A stretch of 50,827 nt of DNA from Caballeronia udeis (lineage in GTDB: Bacteria; Pseudomonadota; Gammaproteobacteria; Burkholderiales; Burkholderiaceae): contig NZ_FCOK02000074.1 of NCBI RefSeq assembly GCF_001544555.2, forward strand, positions 1-50,827. The letters are read 5' to 3'. Positions 35,856 through 43,962 of this stretch are shown here, one piece after another (within the stretch, counting starts at the first letter, position 1; each line of letters begins with the position of its first letter). The translations under genes and the position numbers were made by a program. The notes beneath the pieces were generated by a model. It was given only the letters and a program-made list of their open reading frames with translations, was not told where the DNA came from and made no database searches.

Positions 35856-36960
35856 TTATACGCCCTGTTTGAGACTTGCGCCGATGAAGTCGTCCAGGTC
35901 GCCGTCGAGCACGGCCTTCGTGTTGCTGATTTCCACGTTCGTGCGCAGGTCCTTGATACGGCTGTTGTCGAGCACGTACGAGCGGATCTGGTGACCCCAG
36001 CCCACGTCGGTCTTGCTGTTTTCCAGGTTGTCTTTCTCGACTTGGCGCTTGCGCATTTCGAACTCGTACAGCTTCGCTTTCAGCATCTGCATGGCTTCGG
36101 CGCGGTTACGGTGCTGCGAGCGGTCGTTCTGGCACTGCACAACAATCCCGGTGGGCGCGTGAGTCAGGCGCACGGCCGAATCGGTCTTGTTGATGTGCTG
36201 TCCGCCCGCGCCGGACGCGCGATACGTGTCGGTGCGAATGTCCGCCGGATTGATATCGATTTCGATGGAATCGTCGACTTCCGGATACACGAAGATCGAT
36301 GAGAACGACGTATGGCGTCCACCTGACGAATCAAAGGGCGATTTACGCACGAGCCGGTGAACACCCGTTTCCGTACGCAGGAAACCGTAGGCGTATTCGC
36401 CTTCCACCTTGATTGTCGCGCTCTTGATACCGGCAACGTCGCCGTCGGATTCTTCGAGCACTTCGGTCTTGAAGCCTTTGCGTTCGCAGTAGCGCAGGTA
36501 CTGGCGCATCAGCATGGCCGCCCAGTCGCACGCTTCCGTGCCGCCGGCGCCCGCCTGGATATCGATGAAGCAGTTGTTCGGGTCGGCCGGGTTGGAGAAC
36601 ATCCGGCGGAATTCCATGTCTTCGACGCGTTTTTCGAGCGCCGCCGTGTCCGCTTCACATGAGACGAGCGTGTCTTCGTCGTCTTCTTCACGGGCCATGT
36701 CGAAGAGATCCTGCGTGTCGCGCAGGTCGTTATCGAGGTCCGTAAGGGTGGTGACCACCGTATCCAGCAGCTTTTTCTCGCGACCCAGGGCCTGGGCGTT
36801 TTTCGAGTCGTTCCAGACGTTCGGGTCTTCTAGTACCCGGTTGACTTCGTCCAGACGCAGGGCCTTGGCGTCGTAGTCAAAGATACCCCCGGAGCTCGCC
36901 AGCGCGACGGCGCAGGTCGGCGAGGAGGTTCTCGATTGCGTTTAGACGTTCCGCTTCCAT
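35856..36960 (-). CDS. prfB: Peptide chain release factor 2 with programmed +1 frameshift
   Basis: RF2 recognises UGA and UAA stop codons. The gene is read in two parts: 27 codons from the ATG at 36960 to the Leu codon CTT at 36882-36880, then, after skipping the T at 36879, 340 codons to the stop at 35856. The total of 367 residues matches E. coli RF2 (365). The first part reads MEAERLNAIENLLADLRRRA. The stop-recognition motif SPF is present (KSPFDSSGG), and the peptidyl-transfer motif GGQ lies in GAGGQHINKT. The frameshift makes RF2 regulate itself: low RF2 slows reading of the in-frame UGA and raises shifting. A caller that ignores the shift would report a truncated gene from about 36758. 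recJ lies 92 bases upstream. Confidence 0.97.
36876..36890 (-). promoter_or_regulatory. prfB: prfB programmed +1 frameshift site
   Basis: On the minus strand GGGGG (36890-36886) acts as an internal Shine-Dalgarno-like element, followed by TATCTTTGAC: the slippery CTT, the in-frame stop TGA (36879-36877) and the preferred following C. The arrangement is the same as the E. coli prfB recoding site. Confidence 0.96.
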
Positions 36961-37052
36961 TTGATCGTTTTCAGGTTTTTTGATTGAGACCGAAATTATA
37001 GCTTAGCGGACGAGGGGCATTGGCGCGTGGACGGCGGCCGGGTTGGCGGTCC

Positions 37053-38759
37053 TCACCCGAGCGCATGCTCAACGATCATCTGCACCCGGGCGACCCCATT
37101 CCAGGTATCGGAAACCAGCCGGTATGCGACCACGGTGCGCGCCGGCAGCGTTTCCGTGTGATTGAACCAGATCGCGTTGAACCGTTGCTGCCCGCGCCGC
37201 AATTGCAGCTTCAGGTGTTTGTCCTTGACCAGCGCCTGGGACGCCACTTCAAACTCCCCGGAAAACACGGGCGCCGGAAAGCCTTGCCCCCAAACCGCGC
37301 CATCGATCAATTCAACAAACTGCGGGGTGAAATAAGCGTCCTCGAGCTCGCCGTCGGTTTCAACCACCCGCGACAACGCGTCGGACGTCAGCCACTCGCG
37401 CCCTACGGCTTCGAACGCCGCGGTAAACCGCGGAATATCGGCAGTCACGATCGTCATCCCGGCCGCCATCGCGTGGCCGCCGAATTTCACGATCATCCCG
37501 GGCTCGCGCTTGGAAATCAGATCGACGGCATCGCGCAGATGAAACCCGGGAATCGAGCGCCCCGATCCCTTCGATAAAACCCCGCTCTCGTCGGCATGGG
37601 CAAACGTGAACGACGGCCGGTGAAACTTCTCCTTCAGCCGCCCCGCGACAATGCCGATCACGCCCTGGTGCCAGGCCGGATTAAACAGCGTCAGGGTCGC
37701 GGAATCCGCCGGATCGATAGCCGCCAGTTCTTCCAGCGCCTGTTCCTGCATGCCGGCTTCAATTTCACGCCGCTCGCGATTGATCGAATCCAGTTGCTGT
37801 GCCAGTTCCCATGCGCGACCGATGTCGTCGGTGATCAGGCATTCAATCCCGAGCGACATATCCGATAACCGTCCCGCCGCATTCAGCCGCGGCCCCAGCG
37901 CAAAACCGAGATCGAATCCCGACGCGGCGCGGGCATCGCGCGCGGCCGCGCGAAACAGCGCCGCAATGCCGGGTTGCATCCGTCCCGCGCGAATTCGCTT
38001 CAACCCCTGCGCGACCAGAATCCGGTTGTTCGGATCGAGCTTCACGACGTCGGCGACGGTGCCGAGCGCAACCAGATCGAGCAGGCCGTCCAGACGTGGT
38101 TCGGAAGCGTCGGTGGTGAAAGCATTGCGGCGACGCAACTCCGCCCGCAATGCCAGCAGGACGTAGAAAATCACTCCCACGCCGGCGATGCACTTGCTCT
38201 CGAACGTACAGCCTGGCTGATTTGGATTCACGATCGCACGCGCGGGCGGCAGGTCGTCGCCAGGGAGATGATGATCGGTTACGAGCACGTCGATACCCAA
38301 CGCATTCGCGGCCTCGACGCCGTCGACGCTTGCGATGCCGTTATCGACGGTAATCAGCAGATCCGGTTTCCCACCCGCGCGGCTCGCAGCCAGCGCGACG
38401 ATTTCAGGGGTCAGCCCATAGCCGTATTCGAACCGGTTCGGCACCAGGTAATCGATCTGCGCGCCGAACATCCGCAAGCCGCGCACGGCGACGGCGCAAG
38501 CGGTGGCGCCGTCGCAATCGTAGTCGGCGACGACCAGCATTCGGCGTTTCGCCGCGAGCGCGTCCGCGAGAACGGCGGCGGCCTCGTCGCAACCTTTCAG
38601 CCCGACGGGCGCGTGCAATTTCTTGAGCTCGGTCTCGATCTCCTGCGGCGAACACACGCCACGCGACGCGTACAGGCGCGCGATGACAGGGTGAACGCCG
38701 TGGCGCACGAGCACCGCGGCATCGGCGGGAGAAGGGGCGCGGGTGACGATTCGGGTCAT
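37053..38759 (-). CDS. recJ: Single-strand-specific exonuclease RecJ
   Basis: This is a 5'-3' ssDNA exonuclease of the DHH family in recombination, mismatch and base-excision repair. The 568-residue product has motif I VVADYDCDGATA (Asp79, Asp81, Asp83), Asp139 in LLITVDNGI and the DHH motif (162-164, LVTDHHLPG). The DHHA1 region has the GGHAMAAGMTI signature (in VKFGGHAMAAG). Length is typical (E. coli 577). It is on the same strand as prfB and lysS, an order also found in E. coli, and 53 bases downstream of the RpfE-like gene, with which it is probably co-transcribed. Confidence 0.96.
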   Translation of the reverse strand: MTRIVTRAPSPADAAVLVRHGVHPVIARLYASRGVCSPQEIETELKKLHAPVGLKGCDEAAAVLADALAAKRRMLVVADYDCDGATACAVAVRGLRMFGAQIDYLVPNRFEYGYGLTPEIVALAASRAGGKPDLLITVDNGIASVDGVEAANALGIDVLVTDHHLPGDDLPPARAIVNPNQPGCTFESKCIAGVGVIFYVLLALRAELRRRNAFTTDASEPRLDGLLDLVALGTVADVVKLDPNNRILVAQGLKRIRAGRMQPGIAALFRAAARDARAASGFDLGFALGPRLNAAGRLSDMSLGIECLITDDIGRAWELAQQLDSINRERREIEAGMQEQALEELAAIDPADSATLTLFNPAWHQGVIGIVAGRLKEKFHRPSFTFAHADESGVLSKGSGRSIPGFHLRDAVDLISKREPGMIVKFGGHAMAAGMTIVTADIPRFTAAFEAVGREWLTSDALSRVVETDGELEDAYFTPQFVELIDGAVWGQGFPAPVFSGEFEVASQALVKDKHLKLQLRRGQQRFNAIWFNHTETLPARTVVAYRLVSDTWNGVARVQMIVEHALG

Positions 38760-38812
38760 GCGGACAGGCCGGTGAAGATTCGTTTCATTCGATTCATTTC
38801 AATTCAATGCAT

Positions 38813-39922
38813 TTATTCGATAAGCAGCGCCGCGATCGGACGCCGCCGCCAGAATTTGCGCAGCGCGCCGCGCGTGACGGTCAGCGACACGGAGCCGGTG
38901 TCGCTGCACAACGTGAGGCGCAGCGTGCCGAGCGTGCCGTTTTCGAGTGCGGCGAGGGCGGGCGCGAACCAGTCGCGCTCCAGCGTCCCGAGCGCGTCAT
39001 TCCAGCGCGCCCAGTCCTGTTCGATGAACGGCGCGGAAAACGGATCGACTTCGACGAGCGTACGGCCGTCCGTTGCCGTTGTTGAACCCATGAAAGCGGC
39101 GAAGGATTCCGGCGGCGCTTGCGGCACGATATCGGCCGCCAGCGCGAGCCCGCGCGTGGCGGGCGCGTTCGACAGCACGTGCGCGAACGGGCTCGTCACG
39201 CCGCGTAGCGCGCCTTGCGCGTGTAGCCAGATCGAGTTGATCGCGGGCAAGCCACGCGCTTCACGCGCTTCGTTGAGCGGATGCTCGAACCAGGCCATCT
39301 GCACTTCGTTCTGCAGCTTCATCCACGCCCGTGAGCGCTCGCCGGTACCGGCTTCATGCGGCAACCAGATCTCGATATTGCGCCCGCTCGCCCGTAGCGG
39401 AGACGCGCCCGCCAGCGTGCCCAGATTCGGCCCGGCGACGTACCAGCGTGCCGGTTGCGGTGCCTGAATGGTCAACCCGAGGTCTTCTATCAGCGGCTTG
39501 ACGACATCGAACAACGTGCGGGCTTCCTGATCGTCCATACCCAGCGTTGCCGGATCGATCAGCACCAGATGGTCACGCGCGATTCGCACGTGCACCGGTT
39601 CGATACATGCCCAGGTGGTGTCGCCGGGCGTTCCGCCGTCGGCGAGCAGCATATAGGGTGCGAGCGGCGCTTCGTCGGCGGCTTGTCCAGGCGCCTCGTT
39701 CACCACGCCGAACTGCCGTGCGATCCAGCGCTCGTGAGGCAGCGTGCGCTGGAAATCCTCGCCGATCACGCGCTCTTCGAGCGTCGCGCGGGCGAGCAGT
39801 CGGTCGAGCGCGGGGCGGTCCAGCTTGTGCAGCGCAGTGGCGGCATCCGCAGCTGAGGGCAGCGCGAACGGCAAAAGAAGGTGAAGGTCTGGGAGCTTGG
39901 GCGTGGGCATGATGCTGCGCAT
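38813..39922 (-). CDS. Conserved hypothetical protein, RpfE-like (regulatory/phosphoglycerate-mutase-like annotation)
   Basis: The 369-residue protein resembles the RpfE-type protein that sits beside recJ in Xanthomonas and Burkholderiaceae; in some genomes the family is labelled as phosphoglycerate-mutase-like. Recognisable stretches are MPTPKLPDLHLLLPFALP near the N-terminus, WFEHPLNEAREARGLPAINS and WLHAQGAL in the middle, and a basic C-terminus (ALRKFWRRRPIAALLIE). No catalytic motif of mutases is visible to me. There are two candidate starts, ATG at 39922 and ATG at 39910; neither has a clear ribosome site, and the second matches the family better. It precedes recJ by 53 bases in the same direction. 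The function is unknown. Confidence 0.7.
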   Translation of the reverse strand: MRSIMPTPKLPDLHLLLPFALPSAADAATALHKLDRPALDRLLARATLEERVIGEDFQRTLPHERWIARQFGVVNEAPGQAADEAPLAPYMLLADGGTPGDTTWACIEPVHVRIARDHLVLIDPATLGMDDQEARTLFDVVKPLIEDLGLTIQAPQPARWYVAGPNLGTLAGASPLRASGRNIEIWLPHEAGTGERSRAWMKLQNEVQMAWFEHPLNEAREARGLPAINSIWLHAQGALRGVTSPFAHVLSNAPATRGLALAADIVPQAPPESFAAFMGSTTATDGRTLVEVDPFSAPFIEQDWARWNDALGTLERDWFAPALAALENGTLGTLRLTLCSDTGSVSLTVTRGALRKFWRRRPIAALLIE

Positions 39923-40046
39923 TGTATGGCAAAGACCCGTTGTTCTCCGGGTGCTCGATCAGCTTGCCAACCCAGGTCCGAAGGCGTTGCCTGGACACCC
40001 GAGGTCGGGGATCAGCGCAGCTTCACTTACTGCCGGGCCTGACGCA

Positions 40047-40349
40047 TCACGCACGCGACAACTCACGCGGTTCAACCTTGCGATCGATTTCACTACGCGT
40101 TGGCAATGTTTTCAGGTCATACATGGCCTGGAGATTCAACCAGAACTCGGGCGTCGAGTTGAAGTAGCGTGCAAGGCGATAGGCTGTGTCGGCCGTGACG
40201 CCGCGCCGTTCCTTCACGATTTCATGCAGACGGGTAGCCGGCACGTTCAGCGCCAGCGCCAGGGCGTTCACGCTCATTTCGAGCGGGACCAGATAATCTT
40301 CCCGCAAGATCTCGCCCGGATGAACCGGACGCATGCCGTTCTTGGACAT
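40047..40349 (-). CDS. higA: HigA-family antitoxin
   Basis: This is the antitoxin and autorepressor of the HigBA type II module. From the ATG at 40349 the product (100 residues) begins MSKNGMRPVHPGEILREDYL. It continues with the helix-turn-helix MSVNALALALNVPATRLHEI and RRGVTADTAYRLARYFNSTP, then EFWLNLQAMYDL, all HigA family hallmarks. AGGG lies at a proper distance before this ATG; an ATG two codons upstream (40355) sits directly against that AGGG and is less likely. The stop of higB lies about 16 bases upstream, so the two are co-transcribed toxin first, as usual for higBA. The module appears intact. Confidence 0.92.
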   Translation of the reverse strand: MSKNGMRPVHPGEILREDYLVPLEMSVNALALALNVPATRLHEIVKERRGVTADTAYRLARYFNSTPEFWLNLQAMYDLKTLPTRSEIDRKVEPRELSRA

Positions 40350-40365
40350 GTGCATCCCTATATTT

Positions 40366-40644
40366 TCAGTGATATTCGATAATTTCGACGTCGACGGGAC
40401 CCTTCGTCGTCCATTTGAAACAAACGCGCCATTGGCCGTTAATCCGGATGCTGAGCTGACCGCGCCGGTCACCGGAAAGGGATTCGAGCCGGTTGCCGGG
40501 CGGCGACTTCAGATCACGTATTTCCACCGCAGCGTCCAGTGCCGTGAGCCTTCTGATCGCGACATCAGCGATTGCCTGAAACCGTTTCGGTGTTCCGCCT
40601 TCGTAGAGTGCTTGCGTGTCCTTGCATCGGAACGTTTGGATCAT
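40366..40644 (-). CDS. higB: HigB-family toxin (RelE/ParE superfamily)
   Basis: This is a ribosome-dependent mRNA endonuclease toxin of the HigB type, neutralised by HigA. From the ATG at 40644 the 92-residue product reads MIQTFRCKDTQALYEGGTPK, with IRDLKSPPGNRLESLSGDRR, QLSIRINGQWRVCFKW and the C-terminal VDVEIIEYH. All of these are typical for complete HigB proteins. An earlier in-frame start (40680) overlaps the promoter and is rejected. The promoter immediately upstream contains a perfect palindrome, likely the HigA operator. Confidence 0.92.
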   Translation of the reverse strand: MIQTFRCKDTQALYEGGTPKRFQAIADVAIRRLTALDAAVEIRDLKSPPGNRLESLSGDRRGQLSIRINGQWRVCFKWTTKGPVDVEIIEYH

Positions 40645-40651
40645 TATGTTT

Positions 40652-40680
40652 ATCGTATTACGTTTTGCGTAATACGTCAA
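40652..40680 (-). promoter_or_regulatory. higBA promoter and palindromic operator
   Basis: On the minus strand TTGACG (40680-40675), a 17-base spacer and TACGAT (40657-40652) form a good promoter, eight bases upstream of the higB ATG. Within it lies a perfect 9-bp inverted repeat, CGTATTACG (40654-40662) and CGTAATACG (40668-40676), covering the spacer and parts of both hexamers. A repressor bound here would exclude RNA polymerase. HigA is the obvious candidate. Confidence 0.85.
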
Positions 40681-41111
40681 GAGTTACAGTGAGGACCCGT
40701 CTCAACGGTTGATGCCGGGTTTTTGAAGGGGCGATGCCGTGCAGGCGGGCCTGGCGAGTATGAACTGCTGCATCGGCGTGGGAAGTCGTCCGAATGGCCA
40801 GCACGGTGGCTTGCGCCATCGTTTTTCACTCCGCCACGTCGTCCTGTCTAAAGGAGTAGCTAAGAATTGTGTGGCAAACTTCGCGCTTGATTGCAGACGG
40901 ATCGGCGCGTCCGGCTCGCGCCGGATCAATGCGGTAAGGATTGAGAAGGCGTTGTGATTGCCACCCGGGCAGACTGGCTCGGGTTAGCAACGGCGCAAGT
41001 CATCGGTCGCGCTCTTTCTTCACGGGCGCGTGGATTGAAACAAACAAACGGCCGTGCGCCGAATGCGCGAAGTAAAGATCGAAGAACGTTAGAACGCTGA
41101 AAAGGAATCGC
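40681..41111. other. Intergenic region between higBA and lolC
   Basis: This 431-base stretch has no supported gene. A 72-codon plus-strand reading (40739-40957) and a 75-codon minus-strand reading (40702-40929) overlap each other; neither has a good ribosome site or recognised motif. The lolC promoter should lie in the last 200 bases, but no clear hexamer pair was found. Confidence 0.35.
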
Positions 41112-42365
41112 TTGAAACTTCCCTACGAATGGCAGATCGGCTGGCGCTATACCCGCGCCGGCAAACGCACTACCGGCAACGGTTTCATCTCTTTCATCGC
41201 GCTGGTCTCAATGGCCGGCATCGCCTTGGGCGTAGCCGCGCTGATCGTGGTGCTCTCAGTAATGAACGGGTTCCAGAAAGAGGTTCGCGACCGCATGTTG
41301 TCGGTGCTGGCGCACGTCGAAATATTCTCGCCGACCGGGTCCATGCCCAACTGGCAGCTGACCGCCCAGGAAGCGCGCAAGAATCCGGAAGTGATCGGCG
41401 CGGCGCCTTACGTGGACGCCCAGGCGCTCCTCACGCGCCAGGGCGCGGTCAGCGGCGTGGCGTTGCGGGGCGTCGAACCGTCGCTTGAACCGCAGGTGTC
41501 GGACATTGGCAAGGAGATGCGAGGCGGCAAGCTCACCGATCTCGTGCCGGGCAGCTTTGGCATTGTGCTGGGCGCGGATCTGGCGACCAATCTCGGCGTG
41601 ACCACGGGCGACAAGATCACGCTGGTCGCGCCCGAAGGCACGATCACGCCGGCGGGCATGCTGCCGCGGCTCAAGCAGTTCACTGTTGTCGGCGTGTTCG
41701 AGTCGGGGCACTACGAATACGACTCCACGCTGGCGCTGATTTCCATCGCCGACGCTGAGGCGCTATTCCGGCTGCCCGCGCCCACGGGCGTGCGCCTGAA
41801 GCTGAAGGACATGCAGCGCGCGCCGGAAGTCGCGCGGCAACTGTCGCGAACGCTCTCCGGCGACCTCTATATCCGCGACTGGACGCAGCAGAACAAAACG
41901 TGGTTCTCGGCCGTGCAGATCGAGAAACGCATGATGTTTATCATCCTGACACTGATTATTGCGGTGGCGGCGTTCAACCTGGTGTCGTCGCTGGTCATGA
42001 CCGTGACCGATAAACAAGCGGATATAGCCATTCTTCGGACGCTCGGCGCGCAACCCGGCTCGATCATGAAGATCTTCGTGATCCAGGGCGTGACGATCGG
42101 CTTTATCGGTACGGCGCTCGGCGTATCGCTGGGGTGCCTTATCGCGTGGAGCATTCCGTGGCTCGTGCCCATGATCGAGCATCTGCTCGGCGTTCAATTC
42201 CTGCCGCCGTCGGTGTATTTCATCAGCGAATTGCCGTCCGAACTCGTCCCCGCCGACGTCGCGCGGATCGGTCTTATCGCATTCGTATTGTCATCGCTCG
42301 CTACGCTCTATCCGAGCTGGCGCGGTGCGAAGGTTCGTCCGGCGGAGGCGCTGCGCTATGAGTGA
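41112..42365 (+). CDS. lolC: Lipoprotein-releasing ABC transporter permease (LolC/LolE family)
   Basis: This inner-membrane permease helps extract outer-membrane lipoproteins and hand them to LolA, using LolD as ATPase. The 417-residue product starts at a TTG (41112). AAAGGA lies 5-10 bases upstream, and the first ATG downstream would delete the N-terminal amphipathic start and part of the first membrane helix. It begins KLPYEWQIGWRYTRAGKRTT, then membrane helix 1 (about 28-50, IALVSMAGIALGVAALIVVL), a large periplasmic domain, and three more helices near 270-300, 315-350 and 375-400. The DKQADIAILRTLGAQPGSIM coupling region contacts the ATPase. Only one permease gene is present, so a single permease acting as a homodimer with LolD is likely. 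lolD overlaps its 3' end by eight bases. Confidence 0.93.
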   Translation: MKLPYEWQIGWRYTRAGKRTTGNGFISFIALVSMAGIALGVAALIVVLSVMNGFQKEVRDRMLSVLAHVEIFSPTGSMPNWQLTAQEARKNPEVIGAAPYVDAQALLTRQGAVSGVALRGVEPSLEPQVSDIGKEMRGGKLTDLVPGSFGIVLGADLATNLGVTTGDKITLVAPEGTITPAGMLPRLKQFTVVGVFESGHYEYDSTLALISIADAEALFRLPAPTGVRLKLKDMQRAPEVARQLSRTLSGDLYIRDWTQQNKTWFSAVQIEKRMMFIILTLIIAVAAFNLVSSLVMTVTDKQADIAILRTLGAQPGSIMKIFVIQGVTIGFIGTALGVSLGCLIAWSIPWLVPMIEHLLGVQFLPPSVYFISELPSELVPADVARIGLIAFVLSSLATLYPSWRGAKVRPAEALRYE

Positions 42366-43065
42366 TAACAACAACGCCATCGTGCTGGAAGCATCGGCCG
42401 TTTCGAAGACGTTCGTGCAGGGCGGCTTCAATGTGCAAGTGCTCGACAACGCGGAATTGCAGGTCCGCCGCGGCGAGAAGCTGGCGATCGTCGGGGCGTC
42501 GGGATCGGGTAAAAGCACGCTGCTTCATGTGCTCGGCGGTCTCGATGAACCCAGCGCCGGCAAGGTTTCACTGCTGGGCAAACCGTTTACCGCATTGCGT
42601 GAACGCGAACGCAACGAGTTGCGTAATCGCGCGCTCGGTTTCGTGTACCAGTTTCATCATTTGCTGGCGGAATTCAGTGCACTCGATAACGTCGCGATGC
42701 CGCTGCGGATTCGCCGGCTGAGCGAAGCCGATGCTCGTGAGCAGGCCATGACCATACTCGAGCGCGTGGGCATTGGTCATCGCGCGAAACATCGGCCGGG
42801 CGAGCTGTCGGGCGGCGAGCGTCAGCGCGTGGCGATCGCGCGCGCGCTGGTCACGCACCCGGCATGCGTGCTCGCCGACGAGCCGACCGGCAACCTGGAC
42901 GGCGCGACCGCGGACACTGTGTTCAACCTGATGCTGGAGTTGTCGGAGACGTTGGAGACGAGCTTCGTGATCGTCACGCACGATCCCGATCTCGCCGCGC
43001 GCTGCGACCGCATCATGCGCTTGCGTGACGGCGTATTGTTCGAGGAGCCGGTCGTACCGGTTTAA
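42358..43065 (+). CDS. lolD: Lipoprotein-releasing ABC transporter ATP-binding protein LolD
   Basis: This ATPase powers lipoprotein release with the LolC-type permease. From the ATG at 42358 the protein has 235 residues, with Walker A VGASGSGKSTLLH, Q-loop FVYQFHHLLAEFSALDNVAM (the HHLL stretch is typical of LolD), ABC signature ELSGGERQRVAIARAL, Walker B VLADEPTGNLD and the H-loop THD. The ATG lies within the last codons of lolC, an eight-base overlap, showing translational coupling. A longer reading from 42325 would duplicate lolC sequence and is rejected. Confidence 0.96.
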   Translation: MSDNNNAIVLEASAVSKTFVQGGFNVQVLDNAELQVRRGEKLAIVGASGSGKSTLLHVLGGLDEPSAGKVSLLGKPFTALRERERNELRNRALGFVYQFHHLLAEFSALDNVAMPLRIRRLSEADAREQAMTILERVGIGHRAKHRPGELSGGERQRVAIARALVTHPACVLADEPTGNLDGATADTVFNLMLELSETLETSFVIVTHDPDLAARCDRIMRLRDGVLFEEPVVPV

Positions 43066-43081
43066 CTGCCGAGGGGGTCTC

Positions 43082-43870
43082 ATGTGGATCGACACCCACT
43101 GCCATCTCGATGCATCCGAGTTCGATGCCGACCGCGATGATGTCGTGGCATCGGCATTGAAAGAGGGCGTCTCGCGCATCGTGATTCCGGGCGTGGAGCG
43201 CCAGAATTTCGACCGTGTACGTGAGCTCGCGCATCGCATTGAAGGCGGGGCATACGCACTCGGCATTCATCCGTTGTTCACGCCGCGGGCGCTGGACGAC
43301 GATTTGCGCGTGCTGCGCGAGCAGATTGCCGCCAGTATGCAGGACCCGCGGTTTGTGGGTATTGGCGAGATCGGGCTGGACTATTTCGTGCCGGGGCTCG
43401 ACGACGCGCGCCAGACCTTCTTCTATTACGAGCAGCTCAAGCTCGCGCGAGAGTTCGATTTGCCGGTGATCTGCCATGTGCGCAAATCGCAGGACAAGGT
43501 GCTCAAGGGCCTGCGCGTGTTCTCCGTCCAACGTGGTATTGCGCATGCGTTCAACGGCAGTTTTCAGCAGGCCGAAGCGTTCATCGCGCACGGCATGCGG
43601 CTGGGTTTCGGCGGTAATCTGACCTTCGAGCGGGCCCGGCAGATTCGACGCCTCGCTGCAGAGTTGCCGCTGGACGCGATCGTGCTCGAAACCGATGCGC
43701 CCGATATCGCGCCTTCATGGCTTTACAAGCATCGCAATACGCCGGATCAGGTAGCGGGCATTGCGCGAGTGCTTGCAGAGTTGCGCGGCATTGGCGAAGA
43801 GGCGCTTTCCCTAGGCACAACGGCTAACGCGCACGCCGCGCTGCCGCGGCTTGGTCTTATCTCCGCATAA
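43082..43870 (+). CDS. tatD: TatD-family DNase/metal-dependent hydrolase
   Basis: This is a TIM-barrel metal hydrolase of the TatD family (3'-5' DNase or related phosphoesterase activities have been reported). The 262-residue product begins MWIDTHCHLD (His6, His8). It has GEIGLDYFVPG, a conserved Glu, HVRKSQDKVLKGLR, FNGSFQQAEAFI and the C-terminal LETDAPDIAPSW with the catalytic Asp. AGGGGGTC lies before the ATG at 43082; the longer reading starting at 43025 is rejected. It follows lolD by 16 bases and is probably in the same transcript. YcfH-type (TatD-like) naming is an alternative. Confidence 0.92.
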   Translation: MWIDTHCHLDASEFDADRDDVVASALKEGVSRIVIPGVERQNFDRVRELAHRIEGGAYALGIHPLFTPRALDDDLRVLREQIAASMQDPRFVGIGEIGLDYFVPGLDDARQTFFYYEQLKLAREFDLPVICHVRKSQDKVLKGLRVFSVQRGIAHAFNGSFQQAEAFIAHGMRLGFGGNLTFERARQIRRLAAELPLDAIVLETDAPDIAPSWLYKHRNTPDQVAGIARVLAELRGIGEEALSLGTTANAHAALPRLGLISA

Positions 43871-43962
43871 TCAGTTCCTCGTTGTCATTCGATTGCAGGC
43901 ATTGAAGGATTGTTTCTTCCTTCGATGCGTCTGCGCTCGCGTCGAGTTTTTGAGGAGCGGGC

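Noticed and set aside
40739..40957. 72-codon plus-strand frame between higBA and lolC
   Set aside because: It overlaps an equally long antisense frame and lacks a ribosome site; a vague resemblance to commonly predicted Burkholderia peptides could not be supported.
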